Counted from the stretch's first letter, positions 11,630 to 23,713 are shown. The stretch: 64,000 nt of DNA from Megalobrama amblycephala (GCF_018812025.1 NC_063061.1:690001-754000); one strand, 5' to 3'. Made by a program: numbers and translations. The notes: generated by a model not told the origin, from the sequence alone.

Positions 11630-12048
11630 AAATAGAAGTGCACTTAATTGTATTTAATATGCACTTGTAGTGTACTTCAAATCTTAAAAGTATATATATA
11701 TATGCTTGCAGATAATATAATAATAATAAAATAAAAGGCCAATTAAGTGTACTTAAAGAGAGTACAGTTTTAAAAAGGGCACTTTGTAATCATGTCAAAT
11801 TAGAAGTTTTACTTTAAAGTACATTTTAAATCATTATGTTTTAATATTTTTGTCTTACAAAGAAGTACACTTATTTTGATGTGTTGACTAACATAGTAAA
11901 ACACGTCAAAAATCTTGAATATTGAAGTATATTTTAGTTTACCATAAATGCTTGTTTTAAAGTATACATTTGACTGCAACAGAAGTAATAATGAAATTAC
12001 ATATATAGATGTACTTAAGTCCTATTAAAGTGGGTCAAAAAGCACTCT
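11630..12048. repeat. Probable fish MITE remnant rich in GTACTT/AAGTAC motifs
   Basis: Repeated motifs (GTGCACTT, AGTGTACTT, AAGTACACTT) resemble a common cyprinid MITE. A short (TA)n lies at 11,692-11,703. No clean termini were found, so this is a tentative call. Confidence 0.3.
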
Positions 12049-12340
12049 TAAAGGGATAGTTCAGCCAAAAATGAAAATTCTGTCATCATTTACTCACCCT
12101 CAAGTTGTTCCAAACCTATATGAGTTTCTTTCTTCTGCTGAACACAAAAGAAGATATTTTGAAGAATGTCGGTAACCAAACAGTTGATGGGCCCCATTGA
12201 CTTCTAATGATTTTTATACTGTAAACTGCATATTCTATCCCCTACCCAACCCCTAGACACAACCCTTACAGAAAATTTTCTGCATTTTACATTTTCAAAA
12301 AAAATAAAAATAAAAATCTGGTATACTATCCTTGTGGGAT
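12049..12340 (+). mobile_element. TTAA-type cyprinid repeat (Angel-like), partial
   Basis: It starts CTTAAAGGGATAGTTCAGCC, then ATTCTGTCATCATTTACTCA and GAACACAAAAGAAGATATTT, the highly abundant cyprinid foldback repeat. After about 12,215 it passes into a second familiar segment (CCCTACCCAACCCCTAGACA). The matching far end is missing. Non-coding and non-autonomous. Confidence 0.7.
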
Positions 12341-12499
12341 AGTAGCAATTTACAAAAGCAATTTCTCAAGGAGTGAAACAATACTCATAATATACTAGGT
12401 TTATTTGACAAATATATTAGGAAACAAGCTAGAGTGTTTAAATGCATTGGTTTAATGTTGTGGGGTGAGCTGCTTTTTGAAAGATGTGATTCTCAGAGT

Positions 12500-13130
12500 G
12501 ACTTTTTGCCTCGTTCTGAGGAAACAACAAGGTGTCACTCGTTCAGCGTTGAAGTAGGGAATTGAAGTAGGGAGGTGCTGTTCCAGAAAGCTAGCATCAA
12601 AACCTTAAATTTGATTCTGGCTTCAACTAGGAGCCAGTGGAGTGAGATAAGCAGGGGTGTGACGTCGGTTCGTTTTGGCTGATTGAAGACCAGATGTGCT
12701 GCCAGGTTCTGGATCATCTGCTGAGGCTTAGTCATGCTAGCTGGAAATCCTGCCAGTAAAGCACTGCAGTAGTTCAGTCCTTGGGCAAGAATTTGTGTCG
12801 CATAATCTTGACAGGAAGGGTCCGATTTTCCTGATAAAGCATGAACCTGTATGCCAAGGCCGTTGTTGAAATATATGTGGAAAAGATTTGTTGGTCAAAC
12901 AAAACCCCCAGGTTCCTCACTGTCCTGATTGGTGTTAGTGTTGTAGACCCCAGTTGCACAGGGATGTTGTGGTCAGCTCTGTCTTTGCAAGGTTGAGCTT
13001 TAGATGATGCTTCTTCATCATCCAAACAGAGATGTCTGAAAGACAGGCAGTGATACGAGATATGAGGTTGAAATGATTGATAGTTTTAATGTGCAATATG
13101 ATTGGTGGAAATGTACCCACTCGTCTTAGA
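12500..13130 (-). pseudogene. L2-type LINE reverse transcriptase C-terminal fragment
   Basis: Three frames on the minus strand give consecutive conserved blocks: LISRITACLSDISVWM and HHLKLNLAKTEL (12935-13120), RTVRNLGVLFDQQ (12774-13025), and MIQNLAAHLVF with TPLLISLHWLLVEARIKFK (12535-12735). These belong to the region after the reverse-transcriptase palm in L2/CR1-like LINEs. At least two frameshifts separate them, so the protein is dead. The same blocks appear, less damaged, at 15.9-16.5 kb. Confidence 0.82.
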
Positions 13131-13370
13131 TCAAGGTGTCAACTGCATTTATTTATTTTTGCATCATCTGGCCTAGTGGGAGCAGACTGTACAAGAACCC
13201 TAGGGTACATGTCATGGTGGTCCACAGATGTTCACTTAATAATCCCTGTCTTTAAAGTATGATTTGGTTAAACTTATTTTTTGAATTCCTTAATTCCATC
13301 AGATTTTGAATAACATTCTTAAAAATTAAATTAGGATAGACATCAGGGTTGCACTTTCTCCTACAGTATA

Positions 13371-13535
13371 CAATGGCTTGCGAAGGTATTCATATCCCTT
13401 CATTATTTCACACTTTGTCATGTAACAACCTGCCATGTGCTAAACTGCTTTAAATGATTATTTTTCACATCAATCTACATTCCATACCCAATAATAGCAA
13501 AGCAAAAACAAAATGTGTAATAACATTAACACTGC
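13371..13535 (+). mobile_element. Terminal fragment of a Tc1-like transposon
   Basis: After a TATA, the sequence CAATGGCTTGCGAAGGTATT then CATATCCCTTCATTATTTCA and CACATCAATCTACATTCCATA matches the terminal region of a well known fish Tc1/mariner family whose ends read GCGAAAGTATTCATACCCC. No transposase and no second terminus are present. Confidence 0.6.
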
Positions 13536-15600
13536 ATTAACAAGTATCCAAATCTTTATATCTCATTTGTAAAAGCTTTACGAGGCATAGCCCTCACTTT
13601 AGAGTAACTCACAAAAATAGTTAACTGATGACTACTAAATGTTTTATTACTACCTGAATTAATCATGAATTACAGTAGGAATATGTGTTAATAAAGCATT
13701 TATTAACACACTGAGTAACTATTATTATATGTATATAAATGTATATTTAAATAGTTAATTAATCATTTACTTATACTTTCGAAATGACCTTATAAACTAC
13801 TGAAAACCAATTAACTGGTTTGTAAATAATGTAATAATTTAGAAGTGATATATTGAAGTATGAAAATACAACTATTACACACATTATAGATATGCTTATA
13901 AATCAAGAATAAAGCATTTATAGCTGTATTCATAAACTGTTTATTAATGTCTATTAATGATTTATAAATGATGAATTAACTATTTAATAATGCTTAACTA
14001 ATTCTTCATATCATGCCGTTATTATAGCGTTACCAACAGTTTTATTTATTTATTTTTTTCACACAAAATTGCCAGTGTACAACAGGCAAAGTTTAAAAGA
14101 CTGAGGATGAAATGTTTAAAAAATGAAATGTTGTTTTAGAATAAATAATGAACATGTCCAGTGTCTTATTCTTGACATACTTTAAAGCGCTCATAGAAAA
14201 TACAATGTTTTACAATACATTATCATTGCAAAAAGGAAGGTTTGTCTGAAAGCACCATCCAGGACAGCATGCCACTCACGGTGAATTTGATTTCAGGCTG
14301 ATTTTCAGGAATATATCAGCTTTATTTATATTTCCCAAAGAGTTCATTGTTGCTGACTAAATTTGCATGATGGGATTTATTAAAGCTGAAGGGAGTAATG
14401 TCTGTGCCACCAAATGTAATTGCAAAAATTCAAACAGGTTTCCTGAACACTTCCCTCTTTTTGTTTGGGTTGGACATTTAGTTCCACACCCAATGCCACT
14501 GGTTGAGACAGCCTTGCTGGGTCAGATGTTCGAACAAACAGAGCAATGTTTTAAAAGCACCACCAAGTTACACTGTTTACTTTCCGGGTGAATAAACAGG
14601 CTACAAATTACTTACTAATAATTGTCTCTGCACATTAAACTGTGATTGGAGAAAGTATTCTAACGTCCAACAAATTACACACTTCCTCTTTAACATCGTT
14701 AACTGTTTTAACATCCAAAACACCTTATCATTTCATATGGCTCATGAATGGGACATGGTTACTGGAGGAGAGGCTGTGGGTCTCCTGATGAGGCAAACGA
14801 AATAAACATCCAACAGAGTTTAAGATGCCCGTGAGGCAGGTGGCAGTGTGGTGGAAATATTGAGTTAGGCAACCATAAGTTTTGACTGAACACTAGAAGC
14901 CAGCAGGCAATCATTTCCTCTGACTTCAGTCAGTGTGTCCTTGAGCACTTTTTATCCAATCTTTATCATGTGGTAAACCTTCAGGGTAAGCCTGTCACCT
15001 TCTTTCACCTCTTGAGTGTGCTCTCTAAATGATTCTTGATATCTTTCTCCTGGTCTGATGAATACTTCAGGACAGTGCACGATCTTTTGATCTTCACTAC
15101 TGTCATTCATCAGGTTAAACAAATAGAGACAAGGTTAAATAATAACCCTATTTGAGTGAAGGTTTGTGATGTTCGTTATTACATGGTGCTCCAGAATACT
15201 TGATTCTGATTTGTCATTTGCAGTATTGAGCACTCTAGTGTTTTTGAATAATGTAAATTTCACCATCTTGCCAATCATCAAATTAGTTGAAAAAAACTGC
15301 CTTTCAATATTAAGTTTCATGTTTGTACATCACTTAATTCCCCTAATTAAAGGGAAAAAAAATCAGCCACAAAAACAACAAACTGCTGAAATACAAAGAG
15401 ATGGAAGAGCTAGAACTCAAAATAGAGCAAAATACGTTAAATTGTACTAAATATATTGGTTAACTAGTTCAAAGATGATGCAGATTCATAATAATACATA
15501 AAATAATGTATTATAATGTTATTACAGTTCATCTTGTTGCTATGAGCTAATTGCTTTCTGTTGTAATAGACTGTTTTTAAGATAATCTAAGAAAATGAAA
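13536..15600. other. AT-rich stretch, no gene recognised
   Basis: 13,560-14,040 is very AT-rich and ends in GTTATTATAGCGTTACCAAC, a phrase common in fish DNA-transposon repeats, but I could not define termini. The rest (14,040-15,600) shows nothing I can support. Confidence 0.4.
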
Positions 15601-15604
15601 TACT

Positions 15605-16555
15605 ATTTACATTTATTCATTTGCCAGATGCTTTTATCAAAAACAACTTACAAGTGAGGAATACAACATGCGAGTCATCATGAAGAGGCAAATAGACACA
15701 AGAAGTGCTCACCATACAAGTTTCAGACATTGCTCAGAGTATTATAAGCTACAATAGAGAGGGATTAAAGGAAATGAAAGAATAGGTATTGAAAGGATTT
15801 ATATATATATGAAGTGTTAGGTTATATATAGGTTAAGTGCTCACGAAAGAGATGAGTTTTCAGCTGTCTTTTGAAGGCAGGAAGATCGTTCCACCAGCAT
15901 GCAGTATGTTCTGGAGAGTGATTTTGTGCCTCTCTGTGATGGTACCACGAGCCTTCGATCCTTTAGTGAGCGTAGGCTTCTGGTAGGGGTGTAGACTCAT
16001 AAAAATGAGTGGAAGTAGGGGGGTGCTGAGCCTGGGGTAGATCTGTAAGCAAGCGTCAACGCCTTGAACTTGATGCGAGCAGCAAGTGGTAGCCAGTGCA
16101 GAGAGATGAAGAGAGGCATGACGTGGGCTCTTTTGGGCTTGTTAAAGACGAGACGTGCTGCAGCGTTTTGAATCATTTGCAGAGGCTTGATTGTGCATGA
16201 TGGCAGTCCAGCCAGAAGAGCATTGCAGTAATCAAGCCTAGAAATGACCAGGGCCTGGACAAGAAGTTGTGTTGCATGTTCTGTTTGAAAGGGCCTGATT
16301 TTCCTGATGTTGTATAGTGCAAATCTGCATGACCGAGCTGTCTTCGCAATGTGGTCTTTGAAGGTCAGTTGGTCATCAAAGATTACTCCAAGATTTCTGG
16401 CCAAATTTGATGGGGTAATTGAGGATGTACCCAGCTGGATGGTGAAATCATGCTTTAGAGTCGGAAGACGAGAAGCTCAATCTTTGCCAGTTTGAGCTGC
16501 AAATGATGTTCTTTCATCCATGTCGAGATGTCTGCCTGACAGCAATATCAACTCT
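15605..16555 (-). mobile_element. L2-type LINE remnant, 3' portion
   Basis: It combines the reverse-transcriptase fragment at 15.99-16.5 kb with a 3' untranslated part. On the plus strand the end at 15,605-15,660 reads CATTTATTCATTTGCCAGATG then CTTTTATCAAAAACAACTTAC, the very common 3' motif of fish L2 LINEs. The 5' end breaks off near 16,555. Confidence 0.75.
15870..16500 (-). pseudogene. L2-type LINE reverse transcriptase C-terminal region
   Basis: The frame 16404-15997 is open for 135 codons and carries ARNLGVIFDDQLTF, SCRFALYNIRKIRPF, LVQALVISRLDYCNALLAGL, PLQMIQNAAARLVF and FISLHWLPLAARIKFKALTL, a continuous match to the C-terminal part of L2-like LINE reverse transcriptase. Upstream, KEHHLQLKLAKIE (about 16,500) is in another frame, and downstream YQKPTLTKGSKARGT continues after a frameshift near 15,995. 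The catalytic palm itself is missing, so the fragment is inactive. It is the best preserved of the three L2 pieces in the window. Confidence 0.88.
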
Positions 16556-16610
16556 GATCAATATTTTGTGGCCATATATTTATTTAATTGGACAGTAGCC
16601 TCCGAATATG

Positions 16611-16736
16611 AGGGGTAATGTAGTCTATTAGTCATTATCACAAAATAAACCCCATCAAGGTGATACAGTGACACAAGACTGATCACCCTGTCTTTGTTTA
16701 TTGTGTTCTAATGACTGACTCTACATTATCCCTTAC
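16611..16736. mobile_element. Small foldback MITE
   Basis: The left arm GGGGTAATGTAGTCTATTAG, TCATTATCACAAAATAAAC pairs with the right arm GTTTATTGTGTTCTAATGA, CTGACTCTACATTATCCCT. A second pair GGTGAT/ATCACC lies in the loop region. Non-coding; target duplication not resolved. Confidence 0.65.
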
Positions 16737-16759
16737 TTAGGGACTTATGTTACACAAAA

Positions 16760-17500
16760 TACACTGGAACTTGAGAACCTGGGGAATTATAAATGTGCAT
16801 TAAGACTTGTTATGACAGAAATTTGTGTGCATATGGAGGTGCATATGGAGGAGTTTTATTTTATACCTATTCTAACTCTCATTTTTTATTTACTAAGAAA
16901 CATCTAGGTCTTGTGAGTGTTAATAACATTAAGTCAAATGCAAATGCATCTAATTATGCAGTGAATAATTGGCAAATAAAAACAGCAATAATAGCTTGAG
17001 GCAGCAGGGTTTGAAAGTTGACCTGAAATTGAGCTGTATGGAATCGAGAGAGCAGGTTAGGCAGGTTAGGGCTAATGGAAATGCTTTTTATGGGATTGAA
17101 TTTGTCTCCAATGCCAAGGACATCAGCAGATATTCTCTGCTCTTATCTTGCCCTGGCACTCTGAAAGCCTCTTTAATGGAAATCTTTTAGAAAATTCTGA
17201 GAATTCTCCTTTACAGTTTTCCACATGTCTTTATCAGGGACTAAAAGAGGGAAAGAAGGACATTTTGCAAACAACAGTGTTTACTGCGATACCAAATACT
17301 AAAGAGAACAGCCATACGTTCCTTGAGATAAATCACCTGCAGAGTAAAACGTTGTGGAATGGCATTTTTGGAATTAAAAACACTGTTCTGTTATAATAAG
17401 ATTACATTTTGTTTGAAATGTTGTACTTGAGGCTGAAAATTAAGCAAACCTTTAATTGATGCTTCTACCATTTACAAAGGTTAATTGTGTATTGTAATAT
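16760..17500. other. No recognisable feature
   Basis: AT-rich sequence with short chance open frames only. Confidence 0.4.
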
Positions 17501-17508
17501 ATCTATTG

Positions 17509-17679
17509 CACATGTGTCAAACTCCTCTCCTGGAGGGCCACTGCAGAGTTTAGCTCACCTGCCTGGAAGATTCTAGTAATCCTGAAGTCCTTGATTAGCT
17601 TGTTCAGGTGTGGTTGATTAGGGTTGGAACTAAACTCTGCAGGACAGTGGCCCCCCAGGAACTGAGTTTGACACCCCTG
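17509..17679. mobile_element. hAT-like foldback MITE with perfect 8-bp target duplication
   Basis: It starts CACATGTGTCAAACTC and ends GAGTTTGACACCCCTG. Inner blocks CTGGAGGGCCACTG and CAGTGGCCCCCCAG pair. It is flanked by ATCTATTG on both sides (17501-17508 and 17680-17687), an 8-bp duplication diagnostic of hAT-type integration. Related copies lie at 32806-32999 and about 34,324-34,484. Confidence 0.88.
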
Positions 17680-17839
17680 ATCTATTGTGGCTATGTTACT
17701 GTATATACTGTATGCATTTTTCTTATTTTTATTTATTTGGATGACCAGAAAGAAAGTTTTATATACCCAATCCTAAGTGATCTTGGAAGCTTAGCAGAAA
17801 ACAGATCTGTCGTCCAGTTGCAAGCACAGTCTGTAGATC

Positions 17840-18300
17840 ATGGCTGCAGCTGCATACCTAGATAGCTGTCTTGCTGCTTCGCTACTTTATAAGACAATGA
17901 CTTGTATGGCAGCGTTTGTGCATGAAGGCACCTCACGAAACTGATTTCGGACAGACTTTTGAGGCAGCGTAACAGTTTAATGATCTACAGCAAAATAGCG
18001 CGAGTTTTGGTGAGAAATAAATATTTAATTTCTACAGTAGTAATTTCTCGCTAGAAATGACATCAACATTGGAAAATGTTGGTCAAACATAACGTACATT
18101 TATACACAAACTGACCAGCAAATGCAACTATTGGATGCCATCTTTGTTTTTGTTTTTTAGCTCAACTGACACAGAATGGAACACATTGTGGGATATCAAA
18201 GGCAGCTAAGAATACATCTTGGTCCCTATGTTTGGACATGCCTTCCTACCTTGAAATGTGTCCTCAGAAGGCAGTTTTTCCAGTTTTCGGATGCAGCCCA
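17840..18300. repeat. Possible MITE remnant
   Basis: The phrases CTGCATACCTAGATAGCTGT, TTTATAAGACAATGACTTGTA and, near the end, TGTCCTCAGAAGGCAG resemble a common fish MITE family whose ends read CTGCCT. Terminal pairing is poor, so this is tentative. Confidence 0.3.
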
Positions 18301-20117
18301 TGTGTAGAATGGTTACAGTAATTGAACGTTACTTTAAATCCAATTTTGGCTGTTATGACCTTTACCAGTAATTTCATACAGATCCAAATACAGACAGTTT
18401 TTTTTTTTTTTTTTTTTTTTTTACATCTTGCACTTGACAAATGTGGGTTTAAGATATCCACTAGTCTGTGACATGAAGTGTCCACTTATTTCCCCAGGGA
18501 AATTACAGGCCACACACAAAATCGAATCGCAACACAATGATCCAGTGAGAGCATCAATGAAGTCCAAATACCCAGCTGCTTCTGAATATCACAGCAGGAC
18601 GTGTGGCCCTTCTGCTGCGATGCCTCAGACCTTAAATCTGTCTTCTTTTGTTGTTTTAGACCACAATGGCATTTGGCAGCAATCTTGAACAGTCACACTT
18701 TGATTTACTGAAAGTTTCTAAGCATTTGGTAACACAGTAGGCGGCCGTATGAAATAAATAACAAAAATTAATTATGGGAGAATCTCATGGGAGACTCTCC
18801 TAAATGGGAGAATCTTATGAAACATATTCATGTTCACTCTAAAGTCAAAAGAAGAAAAAAAAATCACAATTTCATTTTACTTTGAAGTGACACATTCAGT
18901 TCCTTTGTAATAAAATCCACAAACTATTCTCACTCCCAATCATCTGATACAGCTGCCTTGGGAATGAGCGTGCATTGAATCCAGTATAATAGGAACACAT
19001 TTCAGGTTTTGTGCTAATGAAGGGGTACTTTAGCCTTACCATTTCAGATTTTAAGGTAGAAAAAAGGTGTCCCGTGCATTCTCCCCTTTCAACCAGGAGT
19101 TTGAAAGGACATATAGTTCTCATTGTTATGGACTTTATCTAATCTTGAACTGGAATTGGATTGGATGAAGCTGCAGAACTTTCCTCAGAGGAACAGGATT
19201 AGGTAGGTGGAGAGCTTGTTTATGAATGCCTAATGCGAGACAGAAGAATTAGAGGCGCCTGCTTGAATCAATATGTTCACCATCCATGTAATTAAGTGGC
19301 CTCTGAGCCCTACCTGTGGAATGCCCTTCCAGAACCTTCACCCCTTAATGCTTAGCATTGTCTGAACAGACAAATGGAATTACACTGTCCTTTTCTCCTT
19401 AATGATTCTAGGATGACTATATTATGGGCTTTGCCATCTCAGGGTAATGGATTGGAACACACTGATAGTATTGACCCTTTTATGGTGACCTCATCAATTT
19501 GGCATACCTGCTGTAGAATTGGTTCTCAGGTAGGTGCCTGGAGACACACTCGGAGCTACAAAGACAATGTTAGCATCCATTATATTTAATGTGACATATA
19601 TGTGCACTATAGCTCGCATATGTCAGCAGTGTGTCAATTATTTATGAGATTCTGTGGCCTTATCCTATGAGAATGCACTGTTTCATAATTATACATGACT
19701 CTTTGGCTGAACTTTTTCTTTGACATAACACTTCAAACAGTGAGTATATACCATACTGAAACGTGGGCCACAAGTGTGCATTGCATGGACCAAAAATACA
19801 AGACAAATTTCCCTCTGGGACAATAAAGTATACCTTAACCTTCCACTTAGACATGGGTGTACAATAAGCAGGGCATGAGGGGGACGTGATTAAAATTTTT
19901 TTTTGTGTGTTCACATTTAATTCAAAGAGACAAGATTGTCTATGCATGACCTGACGTTTTATTATTATCCAAAACAAGGCGATGTGAACATTAAACATTC
20001 TTGTTGTCACACTGGCTTGACTTAATAATCCAGATTCAAGAGGCTTGACACAGATGAAATAACATTTAAGAAACACAAGGAACCATTACAAGACATTAAC
20101 ACAAGACAAAGTCCAGA
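18301..20117. other. No gene recognised
   Basis: Contains a poly(T) run at 18,398-18,421 and otherwise unique-looking AT-rich sequence. Open frames of 60-140 codons here give no recognisable protein. Confidence 0.4.
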
Positions 20118-20952
20118 AGATAACGTCTTGGTTACTAATGTAACCCTTGTTCCTTGATGGAGGGAACTGAGACGTTGTGTCGAAACAGACACAACGTCGA
20201 AACAGACACAACGTCTCGAGATATTTCCTTTCTGTCGGTCACTTTCAACGTTGTGTCAAAACCAACACTAGGATCCCTATACTAAACACACTACTGAACT
20301 GTGTCATGGGGATTGGCGGTGCGCATGCAGGCAAGCCTTCATGTGCAAAAACAGGTGGAGCTATGTTACTTGCAACCTTCCAGCACCTAGGTATAATGAC
20401 CTCACTCTCCCTATCAAGGGGACCAGCTCAACTCGGAAGAGGTCACTGCAGCCGAAGGGCCTCTTCTGATTTTTTCAAAAGAGAAAAAAAAAATAAAAAT
20501 ACGGCTGAATACACCTGGTTGTTGGGAAGTGTTCTTCTTCTCACAGAGAAAACAACACTACAGAGATCACATCCTACCCAAAGGGGAGGTAAATATGTGG
20601 AAAATACCTTCTAAGGATTCACCAATGTGGAGTACTCATAGGGAAGAGTCCCTGTGGTGGGCTCCACCTGACAAGGGGGAGACTACCAGCCACAGCAACT
20701 GGTGACGGAGCCAGCTCCTTCGAGGGGAAGACACAGGGTTTACCAATAGGGAAACCAAACAGAGCAAAATACATCATATGGGGTCACTGTTAGGGAACCA
20801 CTACATACGGAGCACTTAGCCAGATTACGAAGGCTCACCTGAAAAGAGGCATACCACAAGTAATGGGTCTGGTGGGGGAGTTTCTCTGCCAAACTCACCA
20901 CCTATGAGTGCCAGGAGATGGAGGGGATGAAGCACTACACCCAACCAGCTGT

Positions 20953-21315
20953 TCAAGTTTTACCTGTCGTTACCCAAGACTCGAAACTAACTGGATGCAT
21001 ACAGACATTAAATCTCACAAAGGTGTTGGGTATAGCCCAGCTGGCTGCTCTACAGATGGCTACTAATGAAACACTGTTTGCTAAGGCTGATGAGGCTACG
21101 ATACCCCTAGTGGAGTGAGCTCTCACTCCCAAAAGGGATGGAGTACTTTGGGCCTGATAAGCCTGGAGAATGACGGCCACTATCCAGTGGGCCAATCTCT
21201 GTTTGGAGACAGCCTTCCCCTTCTGCTGACCTCCAAAGCAGACAATGAGCTGCTCAGACTTCTTGAAGCTCTGTGTGCAGTCCAGGTATATGCACAAAGC
21301 TTGCAGCAGACACAC
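20953..21315 (-). pseudogene. DIRS tyrosine recombinase C-terminal part, copy A
   Basis: The 120-codon frame contains YLDCTQSFKKSEQLIVCFGG, KGKAVSKQRLAHWIV, LLGVRAHSTRGIV and LADI/VAICRAASWAIPNTF-like blocks. RAHSTRG corresponds to the HxxR catalytic box of DIRS tyrosine recombinases, and SKQRLAHWI precedes it as in the family. Recombinases of this type splice the circular cDNA into the genome without a target duplication. Only the C-terminal half of the catalytic domain is open, and the active-site Tyr region after NTF is not preserved. This copy is in the downstream unit of a roughly 700-bp tandem duplication. Confidence 0.85.
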
Positions 21316-22390
21316 AACAGAGACAGGGCTGGGTCTTCCTCATCAGGAGGAATTGCTTGCAAGTTCACCATTTGGTCCCTGAAGGTCAAGCTTCCCCAAA
21401 GATCTGCCATCCACAATGTTGTGATTCACTGCTATAGTAGCTATGTACACCTTAATGATAAGGTGGAAAAGTGCCTCTTGAGACCCCGTTGAAGAAAGAA
21501 AATAACACAGAACTGACGCCACATCTCCATGGGTCCTCACCTCAGGATGAACACCATTTAGTGAAGAGGCGCCACTTTAAGGCCTGAGTGATCGCTCGTG
21601 ATAGGCCTCTGAATTCCTCCTCGTCACGTCCATTGGGACCTGACATGGAGGTTCTGGAGGTCTGGGCGCAGGTGCTAAAGGTGTTGTTACCCAAGACTCG
21701 AAACTAACTAGTTACATACAGACATTAAATCTCACAAAGGTGTTGGGTATAGCCCAGGCGGCTGCTCTACAGATGTCTACTAATGAAGCACTGTTTGCTA
21801 AGGCCGATGAGTCTACGATCCCCCTAGTGGAGTGAGCTCTCACTCCCAACAGGGATGGTGTACTTTGGGCCTGATAAGCCTGGAGAATGACGACCACTAT
21901 AGAGTGGGCCAGTCTCTGTTTGGAGACAGCCTTCCTCTTCAGCTGACCTCCAAAGCAGACGAAGAGCTGCTCAGACTTCTTGAAGCTCTGTGTGCAGTCC
22001 AGGTATATGCACAAAGCTTGCAGCAGACACACAACAGAGACAGGGCTGGGTCTCCCTCATCAGGAGGGATTGCTTGCAAGTTCACCACTTGGTCCCTGAA
22101 GATCGTGCTTCCCCATAGATCTGCCATCCACATTGTTGTGATTCGCTGCTATAGTAGCTATGTACACTTTAAAGATGGAGGTGGAAAAGTGCCTCTTGAG
22201 ACCCTGTTGAAGAAAGAAAATAGCACAGACCTGACGCCACATCTCCATGGGTCCTCACCTCAGGATGAACACCATTTAGTGAAGAGGCGCCACTTTAAGG
22301 CCTGAGTGATCGTTGGTGATAGGCCAATAAGTCGTCACGTCCATTGGGACCAGACATGGAGGTTCTGGAGGTCTGGGCGCAGGTGCCAAA
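20966..22390 (-). repeat. Internal tandem duplication of about 700 bp within the DIRS element
   Basis: Unit A (about 20,966-21,677) and unit B (about 21,684-22,390) start with the same GTTACCCAAGACTCGAAACT and end with GAGGTTCTGGAGGTCTGGGC then GCAGGTGC. They are collinear throughout with scattered substitutions and a small indel near 21,610 versus 22,325. The duplication covers the recombinase segment exactly once. Confidence 0.9.
21712..22032 (-). pseudogene. DIRS tyrosine recombinase C-terminal part, copy B
   Basis: The same protein segment as at 20,953-21,315, with few changes: SEQLFVCFGG, RKAVSKQRLAHSIV, GVRAHSTRGIV, DICRAAAWAIPNTF. Here the sequence DICRAAAW is closer to the usual family pattern than in copy A. 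Both copies keep the RAHSTRG box. Upstream on the minus strand (22,130-22,390) further recombinase-region sequence is present but split by stops. It lies immediately downstream of the RNase H region, the normal DIRS order, so copy B is probably the original position. Confidence 0.85.
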
Positions 22391-22649
22391 TTGTGCCCTG
22401 CCCCTGAGAAAGAAAAAACTTCTTCAGGGGAATTTGTTAGGGAGAAGCAGATGTGAGCTCTAAAAACCAAGTCTGGTTGGGCCAGTACGGTGGAGCCATT
22501 AGGCTCACTGGGGGAAATACGTACCTGGGTCCAGCTGTGCACTATGAGAGGATTCGTGGGAAGCAAACAGGTCTACCTATGCTTCGCCGAATTGACTCCA
22601 GATCAGCTGGATCACCTGGGGATGGAGTCTCCACTCTCCACAGAGCATT

Positions 22650-23072
22650 ACCTGTCGCAAGAGGTCGACCTTGGATGTGAGTGGCTCACAATGACTTCAG
22701 TCACTGCTGACTCCAGAGGAGGAGATGGCGGGCAAATTGTGACATGCGATAAGAGTGGATCCTGCCCTGGCGAATTATATACACCTCCATCGCTGTGTTG
22801 TCCATCCGGATCAACACATGCTTGCCCTGAATAAACGGTCAAAACCTCCTCAAGGCTAGAAGCACAGCAAGCAACTCAAGGCAGCTGATGTGCGAGTGCA
22901 GTTGGGGCCCTGTCCAAGACACTGAGGCTGCACACCCATTGCATACAGTGCCCCAGCCTGTCTTGGATACGTCTGTTGTGAAAACAACATGCCCGGACAC
23001 TTGTTCTAAGGGAACTCCTGCCAATAGAAAAGCAAGGTCTGTCCAAGGGCTGAGTGTGATGTGTGGTGACAC
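22650..23072 (-). pseudogene. DIRS RNase H region
   Basis: The frame 23072-22839 reads PWTDLAFLLAGVPLEQVSGH, then FTTDVSKTGWGTVCNG and LHSHISCLELLAVLLALRRF. TTDxSxTGWGxVxNG and the later CLELLAV block are the RNase H motifs following the DIRS reverse transcriptase; the first catalytic Asp is present. Downstream, in other frames (22,840-22,650), decayed LIRMDNTA-like sequence continues the domain. RNase H removes RNA from the RNA-DNA hybrid during replication. Frameshifts make it non-functional, and the reverse transcriptase that should precede it has been deleted. Confidence 0.8.
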
Positions 23073-23077
23073 GCCAG

Positions 23078-23323
23078 TGTGATGGAATACAGGTCTTGCA
23101 TTACCTTTGGATCAGGACTACCCTTGTGCAGATCTTTTAATGCTTTGGAAAGGTAGACTTGTAGGATTCTGCTCTGGCAGAATAAGATGCCACCCACAAC
23201 TCTGTGATTACCTCGTGCACTTCTGGAAAGAACAGAACCAGGGCAAAGCGTGACAGTGCATCTTGCTGACTCCAGGAACCAATAATCCAACCGTGAGCAT
23301 TTGGGACAGGACGGAGAAGCCAC
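23078..23323 (-). pseudogene. DIRS gag fragment
   Basis: The frame from 23323 contains YLSKALKDLHKGSPDPKVMQ and DLYSIT, matching the conserved KALKDLHEG-DPxVLxEL block of fish DIRS gag proteins. The frame then runs into unrelated sequence because gag is joined directly to the end of the reverse-transcriptase region near 23,075. The same gag block order (LALRATK after this motif) can be seen at 42.5 kb in the second DIRS element. Confidence 0.65.
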
Positions 23324-23330
23324 TAGTTTC

Positions 23331-23713
23331 TGATGTTTTTAAGTTAGTAATGTAGAATTGGACACACCATTTGCACTGGCAAAATCAGATCCGTGGCACA
23401 AGAAAATCATTCTACACAAATGGCCTTTTTTCCTTACTTACAGTTTGTTAAATTGCTGTACAAAGTAATATCAGCATGGCTGTGATACGGCCTGCACAAA
23501 TGAAAGCAGCTCTGCAATTATTTTTGCTCTACAGTTCATTATATAATATATTTGTGCATTTTTGTTGTGTGCAGTTATAGACTGTCGCATTCATTTGAAA
23601 AAAAAAAAAAATGTTTTCATACTGAAACTTCATTGGAGCAAAATAAAACTAGGACACAACACTTCTCTCTCTCTCTCTTCCTGCCTCCAGCTTTCCATAC
23701 ATATATTTTGTTC

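Larger units (their letters stand above)
20118..23330 (-). mobile_element. DIRS-type retrotransposon, rearranged, minus strand
   Basis: Reading the minus strand from 23,330 down: a gag fragment, the end of the reverse transcriptase joined to RNase H, then a tyrosine recombinase present twice, and finally an end with TAACGTCTTGG...GGGAACTGAGACGTTGTGTC (20,130-20,190) typical of DIRS termini in fish. DIRS elements integrate with a tyrosine recombinase and have inverted rather than direct terminal repeats. Most of gag and the reverse-transcriptase core have been deleted at a junction near 23,075, and the far inverted terminus was not found. The element is inactive. Confidence 0.85.

Noticed and set aside
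21115..22305. Plus-strand frames of 125 and 157 codons in the DIRS region
   Set aside because: They are antisense shadows of the duplicated tyrosine recombinase, which is recognisable on the minus strand.
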